The notes under the pieces were generated by a model. The model was given only the letters and a program-made list of their open reading frames with translations. It did no database searches and was not told the origin of the DNA. Both the position numbers and the translations under genes were made by a program. A DNA stretch of 31,207 nt from Clostridiaceae bacterium UBA6085 (GTDB lineage: Bacteria > Bacillota > Clostridia > Clostridiales > Clostridiaceae): positions 1 through 31,207 of the forward strand of contig DIXH01000043.1 of assembly GCA_002428605.1 (NCBI GenBank), given 5' to 3'. Shown here piece by piece: positions 7,318 to 14,632 of the stretch (position 1 is its first letter; the number at the start of each line of letters is the position of its first letter).

Positions 7318-8679
7318 ATGGACAGATACAAGAGGAACAGGATTGCATTCGGACTGGGGACCATAGGACGCGACATGCTTTTTACGCTTATCAGCATGTA
7401 CCTCATGGTATACCTTACTGAGATACTGGACCTTCCTGACAGCGTAATGTGGTGGATGACGGGCATCCTCACGGTACTTCGGATTTTCGATGCAATCAAC
7501 GACCCCTTCATGGGCTATATCGTTGACAACACCCATACACGATTCGGCAAGTTCAAGCCCTGGATAGTCATAGGCGGACTGATAGGAGGGATCCTCACTG
7601 TCCTGCTGTTCACGGACCTCGGCCTTAGCGGTACTTCGCTCATACTGTCCTTTGGAGCAATTTATCTTCTCTGGGACCTGATCTACGGGACCAACGACAT
7701 CGCCTACTGGTCAATGCTTCCTTCCCTTGCTATAGACCAGAAGGAAAGGGAGAAGACGGGAGCCTTTGCCAGGATATGCGCAAATATCGGCATGTATGCC
7801 ATAGTAGTCGGGATACTCCCAGTCACAAATGCACTCGGAGGGGATAAAAAAGCCTGGTTCATACTTGCGGTGTCTGTTGTAGCAATAACCTGGCTGTTCC
7901 TGCTGTTCACGCTTATAGGCGTAAAGGAAGACAGGTCGCTGTACAGGAAGGAGGAGCATACCACTCTGAAGGAGATAGTGTCAGTGCTCTTTCATAACGA
8001 CCAGCTGATGTACACGGCAGTATCCATGGCGCTTTTCATGATCGGGTATGTCACGACCACAACATTCGGAGTCTACTTCTTCAAGTATGCCTTCAGGGAT
8101 GAAGGCATGTATCCGGTTTTCGCCGGGATACTGGGAGCATCACAGCTTGCCGCTCTTTCTGTGTTCCATCTGTTCTCAAGGAGATTCACAAGAAAGCAGC
8201 TTTACGGCGCGGCAACAGTCATGGTTGCAGCAGGCTATGTCATATTCTTCTTTTCTCCGATGAACATGGTATTCATAGGAATTTCAGGTGTGCTCATATT
8301 CGTGGCCGAAGCTTTCATTCAGCTTCTCATGCTCATGTTCATGTCTGACACCGTCGAATACGGTCAGTGGAAGCTAGGACGGAGGAACGAGAGCATAACC
8401 TTCTCGGTACAGCCATTCATCAATAAAATTGGCGGAGCCATTGCAAACGGCATTGTCGGAGCTACCCTCATACTTTCCGGGATCAATTCAGCTGCAAGGC
8501 CTGAGGATGTCACAGCAGAAGGGCTTCTCATCATGAAGTTCTCAATGCTTATCCTGCCTCTATTCTTCATAGCTGCCGGATATATGGTATACAGGCTGAA
8601 ATACAGGATAGACAAGGAAATGTTCGACAAGATAGTCGATGACCTGGTCCTACGGGGTGACTTCAGAAGGCAGGAGTGA
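7318..8679 (+). CDS. GPH-family sugar:cation symporter (MFS)
   Basis: Integral membrane transporter (453 residues, about 12 transmembrane helices) of the glycoside-pentoside-hexuronide:cation symporter family, the MelB/XynB type, which imports glycosides with Na+ or H+. The family signature is clear in loop 2-3: NDPFMGYIVDNTHTRFGKF, followed by KPWI. A later GQWKLGRRNESITFSVQPF segment is also typical. The ribosome binding site AGGAGG precedes ATG 7318. The gene runs into an alpha-glucosidase gene that starts a few bases after its stop, so the likely substrate is an alpha-linked di- or oligosaccharide that is hydrolysed after import. Substrate specificity within the family cannot be read from sequence. 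Confidence 0.9.
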   Translation: MDRYKRNRIAFGLGTIGRDMLFTLISMYLMVYLTEILDLPDSVMWWMTGILTVLRIFDAINDPFMGYIVDNTHTRFGKFKPWIVIGGLIGGILTVLLFTDLGLSGTSLILSFGAIYLLWDLIYGTNDIAYWSMLPSLAIDQKEREKTGAFARICANIGMYAIVVGILPVTNALGGDKKAWFILAVSVVAITWLFLLFTLIGVKEDRSLYRKEEHTTLKEIVSVLFHNDQLMYTAVSMALFMIGYVTTTTFGVYFFKYAFRDEGMYPVFAGILGASQLAALSVFHLFSRRFTRKQLYGAATVMVAAGYVIFFFSPMNMVFIGISGVLIFVAEAFIQLLMLMFMSDTVEYGQWKLGRRNESITFSVQPFINKIGGAIANGIVGATLILSGINSAARPEDVTAEGLLIMKFSMLILPLFFIAAGYMVYRLKYRIDKEMFDKIVDDLVLRGDFRRQE

Positions 8680-8684
8680 TTTCA

Positions 8685-10565
8685 ATGATAGACATGAGCA
8701 GCAGAATTATAGACATTTACAGGAATCCCATAGGCAGGGACCTGATAAGGAAGATACTCCTCCAGCTGAGATGGAGTGAAAAGCTGATGGAAAACCGGAT
8801 CTTAGGGTCTGTCAGGCTGAGCTGGATCCATAAGCTATCATTCGGACGGGTGGACAAGGGACTTCTTGAAAGCATTGTCACGCTGCTTAATACGGAGGAT
8901 TCCGTGCCTGAGGACACGGTCAATAAAACCCATGCCTGGTGGAAGGAGGCAGTGTTCTATCAGGTTTATCCGAGGAGCTTCATGGATTCAAATGGCGACG
9001 GGATAGGAGACCTCAGAGGGCTTATAAGCAGGCTGGATTACCTCTCTCAGCTCGGGATCGATGCTCTCTGGCTGTCACCGGTCTATGACTCACCGAATGA
9101 TGACAATGGCTACGATATCAGGGACTACAGGAAGATCATGGCTGACTTCGGAACTATGGAGGACTTTGACGAGCTGATTTCAGAGCTTCACAGGCGGGGA
9201 ATGAGGCTGCTGATGGACCTTGTTGTGAACCACACCTCCGATGAGCATGAGTGGTTCAGGGAGGCGGTAAGTGACCCGGGAGGAAGGTATGGAGACTACT
9301 ATTTCTTCAGGGACAGGCCGAACAACTGGACATCTTATTTTGGAGGCAGCGCCTGGCGGTACATCGAGGAGAGGAAGCAGTATGCGATGCACCTCTTTTC
9401 AACAAAGCAGATGGACCTGAACTGGGAGAATGATGATTTAAGGAAAGACGTCAGGGATATTATCAGGTGGTGGCTTGAGAAGGGTGTCGATGGGTTCAGG
9501 CTTGACGTGATCAACTACATCTCAAAGCCCAGGAACCTGCCGAATGGCAGCGAGGTCATCGGAAGGCTCATGGGGTATACCGGTGTTGAGACATACTTCT
9601 ACGGACCAAGGCTCAATGAGTACCTGAGGGAGCTTAAGAATGAAGCCTTTCTGCCCTATGGGGCCTTCACGGTTGGTGAGACTCCCGGCGTGGGCATTGA
9701 GATGATGAAGCTTCTTACGGCTGAGGGAAGGAGGGAGCTGGACATGGTATTCTCCTTCGACCATCTTGAGACACCGGGGCATGCAAGGTTCGACGAATAC
9801 AGGTATGACCTTAACTACTACAAGAGCTTCATGATCGACCATATGGAAAGCTACAGTCCCTTCTGCCAGATGTCCCTTTTCTACGAGAACCATGACAACC
9901 CAAGGATGATCTCAAAGGTAGATACTGATGTGAGCGTCAGGTGGACCTTGGGCAAGCTTCTGGCAGTCATGCAGCTTACGCTGAAGGGCACCCCATTCAT
10001 CTTCCAGGGTCAGGAGATCGGCATGGTAAACAAGAGCTTCAGATCAATGGAGGATTTGAGGGATGTTGAGAGCTTCGGCAAGTTCAGTGAGCTTAAGGGA
10101 AAAACAGGAGAAGAGCAGGCCTTCAGGAGGGTCCTCGCAGGCACAAGGGACAATGCAAGGATCCCGATGCAATGGAACAGAGGGATTAACGGAGGCTTCA
10201 CAGAAGGCACGCCATGGATAGTGACGGGAGACATCGAGGTCTGCAATGCAGAGGACCAGATGAATGACAGGAATTCCTTATGGTCCTTCTACCGTGACCT
10301 TATCGCGCTCAGAAAGAAGCATCCGGTGCTAGTCTACGGGGACATTGAGGTCATAAACAAGGACAGGAAGGACATCTTCACGTACTTCAGGAGAGACATT
10401 GAAGAAATCTTATACATCGAGTGCAACCTGGGAAAGGAGTATAAAAGAAGGGAAGGTGACATGCCGCAGGGAAGAAGGCTTATTTCAAATTATGAGGATA
10501 CTGATGAATACCTGAGGCCATACGAGGCTTCGGTCTGGATTACAAAGGAGGACAAAGTGAGATGA
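8685..10565 (+). CDS. GH13 alpha-glucosidase (oligo-1,6-glucosidase type) with N-terminal extension
   Basis: Cytoplasmic glycoside hydrolase family 13 enzyme of the oligo-1,6-glucosidase/alpha-glucosidase subfamily, releasing glucose from short alpha-glucosides. The TIM barrel starts near residue 85 with WWKEAVFYQVYPRSF and has the conserved regions DLVVNHTSDEHEWF, DGFRLDVINY (nucleophile Asp274), GETPG (acid/base Glu332) and YENHDNPR (transition-state His403-Asp404). Lower-conserved segments IPMQWN and FIFQGQEIGM also fit. The first 80 or so residues are an extra helical region (IYRNPIGRDLIRKILLQLRW, further on VTLLNTED) absent from standard family members of about 560 residues. ATG 8685 is preferred over an overlapping GTG at 8676, because AGGAG sits 8-9 bases before it; this gives 626 residues. 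Coupled to the symporter upstream and overlapping the lipoprotein downstream. Confidence 0.92.
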   Translation: MIDMSSRIIDIYRNPIGRDLIRKILLQLRWSEKLMENRILGSVRLSWIHKLSFGRVDKGLLESIVTLLNTEDSVPEDTVNKTHAWWKEAVFYQVYPRSFMDSNGDGIGDLRGLISRLDYLSQLGIDALWLSPVYDSPNDDNGYDIRDYRKIMADFGTMEDFDELISELHRRGMRLLMDLVVNHTSDEHEWFREAVSDPGGRYGDYYFFRDRPNNWTSYFGGSAWRYIEERKQYAMHLFSTKQMDLNWENDDLRKDVRDIIRWWLEKGVDGFRLDVINYISKPRNLPNGSEVIGRLMGYTGVETYFYGPRLNEYLRELKNEAFLPYGAFTVGETPGVGIEMMKLLTAEGRRELDMVFSFDHLETPGHARFDEYRYDLNYYKSFMIDHMESYSPFCQMSLFYENHDNPRMISKVDTDVSVRWTLGKLLAVMQLTLKGTPFIFQGQEIGMVNKSFRSMEDLRDVESFGKFSELKGKTGEEQAFRRVLAGTRDNARIPMQWNRGINGGFTEGTPWIVTGDIEVCNAEDQMNDRNSLWSFYRDLIALRKKHPVLVYGDIEVINKDRKDIFTYFRRDIEEILYIECNLGKEYKRREGDMPQGRRLISNYEDTDEYLRPYEASVWITKEDKVR

Positions 10566-10972
10566 GCAGGAAGTCAGAAATGGGTAAAATAAAAATTGCA
10601 GTGTTTCTTTTACTTTTGCTTTTCATTTTTTCAGGATGCTCAGGTGGCTTCAGCAACAGCGTAACGCTTGCAAGGGAATATAACACTCCGTTTAGCCTCT
10701 CCATGTCGTACATGAAATTCAATGGAAGCAAGATGGGTGAATTCATCCATGTCCCTGAAGGCGGGACTGTTGAAATCAGGACAGCAGTGGTTACGGAAGG
10801 CGGATCTCTCTCGATAATCGTATCAAGAGAAAACGAGAAAGGTGAAGTGGTTTATAGGGCTGACGACATACAGACCTCCGAATTCACCATAACCATTTCA
10901 GGGAAGGGACAGTATCTCATCTGGTTCGAGGCGAAGGACCACAAGGGAGAGTATCATCTGGACTGGCACTAA
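10562..10972 (+). CDS. Lipoprotein of unknown function in the sugar operon
   Basis: Predicted lipoprotein, 136 residues. A basic N-terminus (MSRKSEMGKIKI), a hydrophobic core and a lipobox IFSGC give lipidation at Cys26. The mature part is beta-rich, with alternating patterns such as FIHVPEGGTVEIRTAVV and FTITISGKGQYLIWFEAKD, suggesting a small beta-sandwich, perhaps carbohydrate-binding or structural; I do not recognise a named family. Its ATG overlaps the glucosidase stop (ATGA) and a GGAGG lies 11 bases upstream. It is the last gene before a terminator, so it belongs to the sugar operon, which is odd because the hydrolase is cytoplasmic. Confidence 0.8.
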   Translation: MSRKSEMGKIKIAVFLLLLLFIFSGCSGGFSNSVTLAREYNTPFSLSMSYMKFNGSKMGEFIHVPEGGTVEIRTAVVTEGGSLSIIVSRENEKGEVVYRADDIQTSEFTITISGKGQYLIWFEAKDHKGEYHLDWH

Positions 10973-11013
10973 GAATTAATACCCAAGGAGGATTCTCCTT
11001 GCAGTACCTGGGG

Positions 11014-11040
11014 GTCCGGCATTTGCCGGACTTTTCATTT
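11014..11040 (+). terminator. Intrinsic terminator of the sugar operon
   Basis: GTCCGGC (11014-11020), loop ATTT, GCCGGAC (11025-11031), followed by TTTTCATTT. A second hairpin, CAAGGAG-GATT-CTCCTTG (10984-11001), lies just upstream without a T-tract. Confidence 0.85.
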
Positions 11041-11075
11041 GTGCAGAAAAAGTAAATAAAATTTTTTGCAGACTA

Positions 11076-11104
11076 TTGACAGACTAACTATCGTTAGTTA
11101 AAAT
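11076..11104 (+). promoter_or_regulatory. Sigma-A promoter of the TetR operon
   Basis: Consensus TTGACA at 11076-11081 and TAAAAT at 11099-11104 with exactly 17 bases between them. The first of two palindromic operators fills the spacer (11083-11098), so a bound repressor would directly block RNA polymerase. Confidence 0.85.
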
Positions 11105-11123
11105 AAAACTAACAAATGTTAGT
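11083..11123. promoter_or_regulatory. Two identical palindromic operators, probably for the TetR regulator
   Basis: ACTAAC-N4-GTTAGT occurs twice with perfect arms: 11083-11098 and 11108-11123. Centres are 25 bp apart, so not on the same helix face by whole turns of 10.5. The first lies between -35 and -10, the second just after the -10 and before the ribosome binding site. A TetR-family gene is the second gene of the operon, and autorepression through such sites is the usual arrangement for this family. Confidence 0.85.
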
Positions 11124-11139
11124 AAAGGAGGACGACAGG

Positions 11140-11553
11140 TTGGAACTTTTCTTTGGAAGCACACTTTCTGCAGTCAACACAATGCTCATTGCCGGCATAG
11201 CATTCTTCATCGCATTACAGTACTATGGAAGGGGACGCATTGAAGGCTGGGGGAGAAGACTTCTGATACTGGTTTCAGCAGGCCTTCTTGTTTGCATCCT
11301 TGCAGCAATCCGTGACGACTACGCTCTATCAGTTGCTGCTGCCTCTACCGGTGGAGAAACGGGGCTGTTCACTGCTGATAGCTTCCAGTCATTATCAGCA
11401 AGCCTGGCAGGATTGGCTATCGCAGCTGTCTCTTTTTCCGCCTTAATCATAAGGAAGGACAAGTATAGTAAGGCGGCTTTCTTCATGGTTTCCGGAATAT
11501 TTGTATTCAAGCTTCTTCTTGTAGAAGCGTCAAGGATAGTGATGGGGGGATAA
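11140..11553 (+). CDS. Small integral membrane protein, unknown function
   Basis: Predicted membrane protein of 137 residues with about four hydrophobic segments: NTMLIAGIAFFIALQYY, RLLILVSAGLLVCILAA, SLAGLAIAAVSFSALII and AFFMVSGIFVFKLLLVE. No family recognised. The start is placed at TTG 11140, preceded by AAAGGAGG (11124-11131) with 8 bases spacing. The in-frame ATG at 11116 lies inside the second operator and has no ribosome binding site. It is the first gene of the operon controlled by the twin operators and ends 2 bases before the regulator gene. In TetR operons such a protein is sometimes part of efflux or envelope stress response, but nothing here proves that. Confidence 0.75.
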   Translation: MELFFGSTLSAVNTMLIAGIAFFIALQYYGRGRIEGWGRRLLILVSAGLLVCILAAIRDDYALSVAAASTGGETGLFTADSFQSLSASLAGLAIAAVSFSALIIRKDKYSKAAFFMVSGIFVFKLLLVEASRIVMGG

Positions 11554-11555
11554 CG

Positions 11556-12170
11556 TTGGAAAAGATGAGCACAAGACAAATGATAATAGTTGAGGCACTT
11601 GACCTGTTCTCGGTAAAGGGATACGAGGGGGTGTCCATGAGAGATATAGCGGCAAAGGTTGGTATTAAGGCATCATCTCTTTACAATCACTTTTCAAGCA
11701 AGGCGGACATCTTCGGCAGCATAGTACAGGAGATGTCTGAAAGGTATGAGGCGGCGATAGGAATGATGAGAGTGCCACATGGTGAAGAGGACGAGGTAGC
11801 GAAGACGTACCTCAATATCACCGAAGAGCAGTTTGTGGCAATCGCGAGAAATCTTTTCCTGTACTTCCTGAAGGATGAATTCGCATCCAGATTCAGAAGG
11901 ATGCTTACAATAGAGCAGTTCAGGGATGTTGCAGGTGATGTGTTCAGGAAATTCTTCATAGACGGGGCGCTTGACTTTGAGAGCTCGCTGTTCAGGAGCC
12001 TCATAAGTAAGGGCGGCTTCAGGGAAGCCGACCCATATGTCATGGCGATGCAGTTCTACTCACCGATATTCCTTCTGTTGTCAAAGTATGACAGCTTTCC
12101 TGAGAAGGAAAGCGAGGCACTGGACCTTCTTACAAGGCACGTGACTCAATTTTCCAGGATATATTCGTAA
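11556..12170 (+). CDS. TetR/AcrR family transcriptional regulator
   Basis: A 204-residue TetR-family regulator. The N-terminal helix-turn-helix is clear: IIVEALDLFSVKGYEGVSM (helix 1 and turn), RDIAAKVGIKASSLYNHFSS (recognition helix), then KADIF. The C-terminal two-thirds is a helical ligand-binding and dimerisation domain with no recognisable ligand. The start is read as TTG 11556, with GGGGGA five bases upstream; an ATG at 11565 would shorten it by three residues. It probably represses its own operon through the ACTAAC-N4-GTTAGT sites upstream. The downstream flavodoxin-fold reductase suggests that the inducer may be a quinone-like, electrophilic or aromatic compound, which is inference. 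Confidence 0.92.
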   Translation: MEKMSTRQMIIVEALDLFSVKGYEGVSMRDIAAKVGIKASSLYNHFSSKADIFGSIVQEMSERYEAAIGMMRVPHGEEDEVAKTYLNITEEQFVAIARNLFLYFLKDEFASRFRRMLTIEQFRDVAGDVFRKFFIDGALDFESSLFRSLISKGGFREADPYVMAMQFYSPIFLLLSKYDSFPEKESEALDLLTRHVTQFSRIYS

Positions 12171-12184
12171 AAGGAGCAAGGGAA

Positions 12185-12889
12185 ATGGAAATGACACTGA
12201 TCCACGGGCAGGCCCACAAGGGGTCGGGATGGCACATTACGAGAAACATAGCTGAAAAGCTTGACGATGGCAATGCTACTATACATGAGTTCAGTCTCCC
12301 CGTGGATGCAGACAGGTTCTGCATAGGCTGCTACAACTGCATACTGAAGGGCTGTGAATATTGCCCCCATGAAGACAAGATCCAGCAAATTGTAAAGGCC
12401 ATGGAATCCTCAGATATCATAATAATCGATTCCCCGACGTACTGCTTTGAGATGTCCGGAGCTCTGAAGAGCCTTTTCGACCATCTCGGGTTCATGTGGC
12501 TGTCCCACAGGCCAAACAAGGCGATGTTCAGGAAGGTAGGAATAGTTGTTTCGACTGCTGCAGGAGCTGGAGCGAAGGGTGTGACCAAATCCATGGCCAG
12601 GCAGCTGTTCTGGATGGGAGTCCCTAAGGTATACAGGCTTAGCATGAACGTCAATGCTGCAAAGTGGGAGGATGTCACTGAAAAGGTCCGTAGTGAAATA
12701 AATGAGAGGACATCAGCTCTCTCAAAAAGGGCTGAAAGAAGAGTAAAAAAGGCAAAGCCTGGGTTGAAGCAGAGACTGCTTTTCAATATGATGGCAAGGA
12801 TGCAGAAGGGCAACACATGGAATCTTGTTGACAGGAACCACTGGGAGAATAATGGCTGGCTTGAGAGGGCAAAGCCCTGGAATACTTAA
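12185..12889 (+). CDS. Flavodoxin-fold NAD(P)H-dependent FMN reductase family protein
   Basis: A 234-residue protein with the flavodoxin-like fold of NADPH-dependent FMN/quinone reductases. It starts MEMTLIHGQAHKGSGWHI (phosphate-binding loop GxxHKGS), carries a cysteine-rich stretch FCIGCYNCILKGCEYCPHED, and then IIIDSPTYCFEMSGALKSL, where SPTY is the typical flavin-ring contact. CxGCxxC patterns of this sort occur in anaerobe members and may bind metal or be redox active. The C-terminal 60 residues are basic and helical (ERRVKKAKPGLKQRL). It follows the TetR gene by 14 bases in the same operon, so it is likely the effector gene: reduction of a flavin, quinone or xenobiotic. The physiological substrate is unknown. 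Confidence 0.85.
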   Translation: MEMTLIHGQAHKGSGWHITRNIAEKLDDGNATIHEFSLPVDADRFCIGCYNCILKGCEYCPHEDKIQQIVKAMESSDIIIIDSPTYCFEMSGALKSLFDHLGFMWLSHRPNKAMFRKVGIVVSTAAGAGAKGVTKSMARQLFWMGVPKVYRLSMNVNAAKWEDVTEKVRSEINERTSALSKRAERRVKKAKPGLKQRLLFNMMARMQKGNTWNLVDRNHWENNGWLERAKPWNT

Positions 12890-12898
12890 AGGATAATG

Positions 12899-12938
12899 AA
12901 GGGATCCTGTTTGCAGTAGCTGACGGGATCTCTTCTTT
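12899..12938 (+). terminator. Probable terminator of the TetR operon
   Basis: Segment 12899-12910 pairs with 12923-12934 over 12 positions including two G-U pairs, with a 12-base loop, followed by a short T-rich tail CTTTATT. Weaker than the other terminators in the window. Confidence 0.5.
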
Positions 12939-13022
12939 ATTGCCTTCCATTTTGCTTCAGTGATACAAATTCAGGTGATTTCATGTTAAAGTTTAAGTAG
13001 AGTTTTAGAAGAGGTGGTTGCA

Positions 13023-13796
13023 ATGATACTTAAGGACAAGACAAGTCTCGTGACCGGAGCTGGCAACGGGATTGGGAGGGCAGTTGCGGTTAGGCTGGCC
13101 AAGGAGGGTTCAACTGTATATGTCAACGACGTAAGCCTTGAGGCAGCAACGTCCACGTCTGACCTGATAAATGAAATGGGTCTTGATGCTGTTCCGGTAG
13201 CATCTGATGTTTCTGACAGTATCGGAGTAAAGGCTATGGTTGACAGGATTGCCGCAGAAAGGCCAGGACTTGACATCCTTGTCCACTGCGCAGCGATACA
13301 GACAGAGGCAGCCTTCTTTGACATTAAGATTGAGGAATGGAAGAAGATAATTGATGTGAACCTTAATGGCACCTTCAACATATGCCAGGCCTGCGCAAGG
13401 GTTATGAAGGAAAATGAAGTTGAGGACGGGAGATCACGTGGGAAGATAGTGACGATGTCATCCATACATGATGTCATCCCAAGGCTCAACAAGTTCCACT
13501 ACGACGCATCAAAGGGTGGAGTTGCGATATTCACGAAGGAGCTGGCTCTTGCACTGGCACCCTACAGGATAAATGTGAATTCAATAGCGCCTGGCGCAAT
13601 CGAGACACCCATGAACAGGAATGTACTTGCAGATGAAACAGTGAAGAAGCATGTGGAGGGCAGGATACCCTGGGGAAGGATGGGATATTCAGAAGAGGTT
13701 GCTGACCTTGTGCTTTTCCTTGTGTCAGGATCTGCTGAATACATCACCGGCGACATAATAAGGATAGATGGAGGCAGAAGCCTGTTTAACGGATGA
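13023..13796 (+). CDS. Short-chain dehydrogenase/reductase (SDR)
   Basis: NAD(P)-dependent oxidoreductase of the classical SDR family, 257 residues, the normal length. The Rossmann nucleotide-binding motif is TGAGNGIG (11-18); the NNAG-equivalent is HCAAIQ; the catalytic triad is Ser147 (TMSSIH), Tyr160 and Lys164 (YDASK). The C-terminal GDIIRIDGG is typical. An acidic residue after the second strand (VYVNDVS) favours NAD over NADP. ATG 13023 is preferred over the upstream GTG 13014, because GAGGTGG sits 5 bases before the ATG. The family reduces or oxidises sugars, polyols, 3-oxoacyl-ACP or alcohols; the substrate cannot be chosen here. It appears monocistronic, followed by the riboswitch-controlled transporter operon. 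Confidence 0.9.
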   Translation: MILKDKTSLVTGAGNGIGRAVAVRLAKEGSTVYVNDVSLEAATSTSDLINEMGLDAVPVASDVSDSIGVKAMVDRIAAERPGLDILVHCAAIQTEAAFFDIKIEEWKKIIDVNLNGTFNICQACARVMKENEVEDGRSRGKIVTMSSIHDVIPRLNKFHYDASKGGVAIFTKELALALAPYRINVNSIAPGAIETPMNRNVLADETVKKHVEGRIPWGRMGYSEEVADLVLFLVSGSAEYITGDIIRIDGGRSLFNG

Positions 13797-13841
13797 TTGG
13801 CTGCATTTTAAACTGATATTATAAATATATGGTAAATATTG

Positions 13842-13871
13842 TTGACTTACCCGTATTCGCACCTGTATCAT
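13842..13871 (+). promoter_or_regulatory. Sigma-A promoter of the second riboswitch
   Basis: TTGACT at 13842-13847 and TATCAT at 13866-13871, spacing 18. Transcription would start near 13878, about 12 bases before the P1 helix of the riboswitch. Confidence 0.6.
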
Positions 13872-13889
13872 TGAATTAACTGAATATTG

Positions 13890-13980
13890 TCTCCGAACCT
13901 TAACCCCTAAACCTTTGGCATGGGGTCAAGGTCGTGGGTCTTCCAGGAAACTGGCTGGCCTCCCAGGGTGGAAAGGAGAA
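13890..13980 (+). promoter_or_regulatory. Moco/Tuco-type riboswitch upstream of the ABC transporter operon
   Basis: It has the same architecture as the leader before aor. P1: TCTCC 13890-13894 with GGAGA 13975-13979. P2: 13897-13901 with 13928-13932 and 13903-13907 with 13922-13926, split by an A-C mismatch (13902/13927). A TGGGT joint lies at 13935-13939. P3: CCAG-GAAA-CTGG 13943-13954 with a GNRA tetraloop. Core: GCCTCCC (13958-13964), four bases, TGGAAA (13969-13974). The two leaders differ in sequence outside these blocks but agree in every paired element, so this is compensatory support within one window. The family is known to bind molybdenum or tungsten cofactor and to control cofactor synthesis, cofactor enzymes and molybdate transport. 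I infer that the operon behind it deals with Mo or W. Confidence 0.75.
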
Positions 13981-13989
13981 GATGATTTG

Positions 13990-14027
13990 AAATGAACAAG
14001 TCCACCGTGATTTGTTTATTTTTTTTC
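13990..14027 (+). terminator. Candidate attenuator terminator of the second riboswitch
   Basis: AAATGAACAA (13990-13999) can pair with TTGTTTATTT (14012-14021), including one G-U pair, followed by a run of T (to 14026). It is AT-rich and weak by GC content. Within its loop, TCCACC (14001-14006) is complementary to GGTGGA in the aptamer core (13967-13972), which gives a plausible antiterminator pairing when the aptamer is empty. That would make ligand binding switch the operon off. Confidence 0.4.
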
Positions 14028-14054
14028 ATAAATTTTAATTTTGGAGGAATGAGA

Positions 14055-14603
14055 ATGAAGAAGATCAGGGTAAACATTATGACTGCTGCGGTGCTTGCTG
14101 CAGCGATGATTGCAGTATCCGGCTGTGGAGCAAAGACAACAGCTCCAACAACAGCGCCGACTGCTGCACCGACGGTTGCACCTACTGCAGCACCTACAAG
14201 TGCTCAAGCCGAAGCTGACTGGGAAATTACTATTGAGGGTACTGAAGAATCATCTGTAGTTTTCAACGAGGCAGAAGCGGAGAAGGTAGGTCTTATCAAG
14301 CAGAAAGCAAGTGTCAAGGACAAGGATACATCACTTCCTGAACAGGAGTGGGATGGAGTAGCACTTGAAAAGGTACTGGAGTATTACGGGGTAAAGACGT
14401 ACACGACAGTGAAGGTTGAATCTTCAGACGGTACATTCAAGGAATACACTCCTGACCTGGTTGCTTCAAGCAAGGCACTTCTTGGTTTTAAGGCTGATGG
14501 CAAGGCACTCGATAAGGGAATCGGGCCGGTGCAGCTGGTTATGGATGGAAAAGGTCCGAACTGGTGGATTGCGAACGTAACAAAGATAACAGTCATAAAA
14601 TAG
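14055..14603 (+). CDS. Lipoprotein with PF00174-like (oxidoreductase molybdopterin-binding fold) domain
   Basis: Exported lipoprotein, 182 residues. The signal peptide MKKIRVNIMTAAVLAAAMIA ends in the lipobox VSGC (Cys24). A low-complexity linker of repeated A/T-P-T units follows to about residue 55. The mature domain has the spacing of the C-terminal half of the sulfite-oxidase/YedY fold: W-GVALEKVLEYYGV, VKVESSDGTFKEYT, ALLGFKADGKALDKGIGPVQ and WWIANVTKI. The conserved cofactor-ligand cysteine of real sulfite oxidases is missing, so it is probably a binding or sensing protein, not an enzyme. ATG 14055 is chosen because GGAGG lies 7 bases upstream; an ATG at 14049 is too close and one at 13992 falls inside the attenuator. 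It is the first gene of the riboswitch-controlled operon. Confidence 0.85.
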   Translation: MKKIRVNIMTAAVLAAAMIAVSGCGAKTTAPTTAPTAAPTVAPTAAPTSAQAEADWEITIEGTEESSVVFNEAEAEKVGLIKQKASVKDKDTSLPEQEWDGVALEKVLEYYGVKTYTTVKVESSDGTFKEYTPDLVASSKALLGFKADGKALDKGIGPVQLVMDGKGPNWWIANVTKITVIK

Positions 14604-14632
14604 CGAAGCACGTGGATTAAAGGGAGGTGGCA

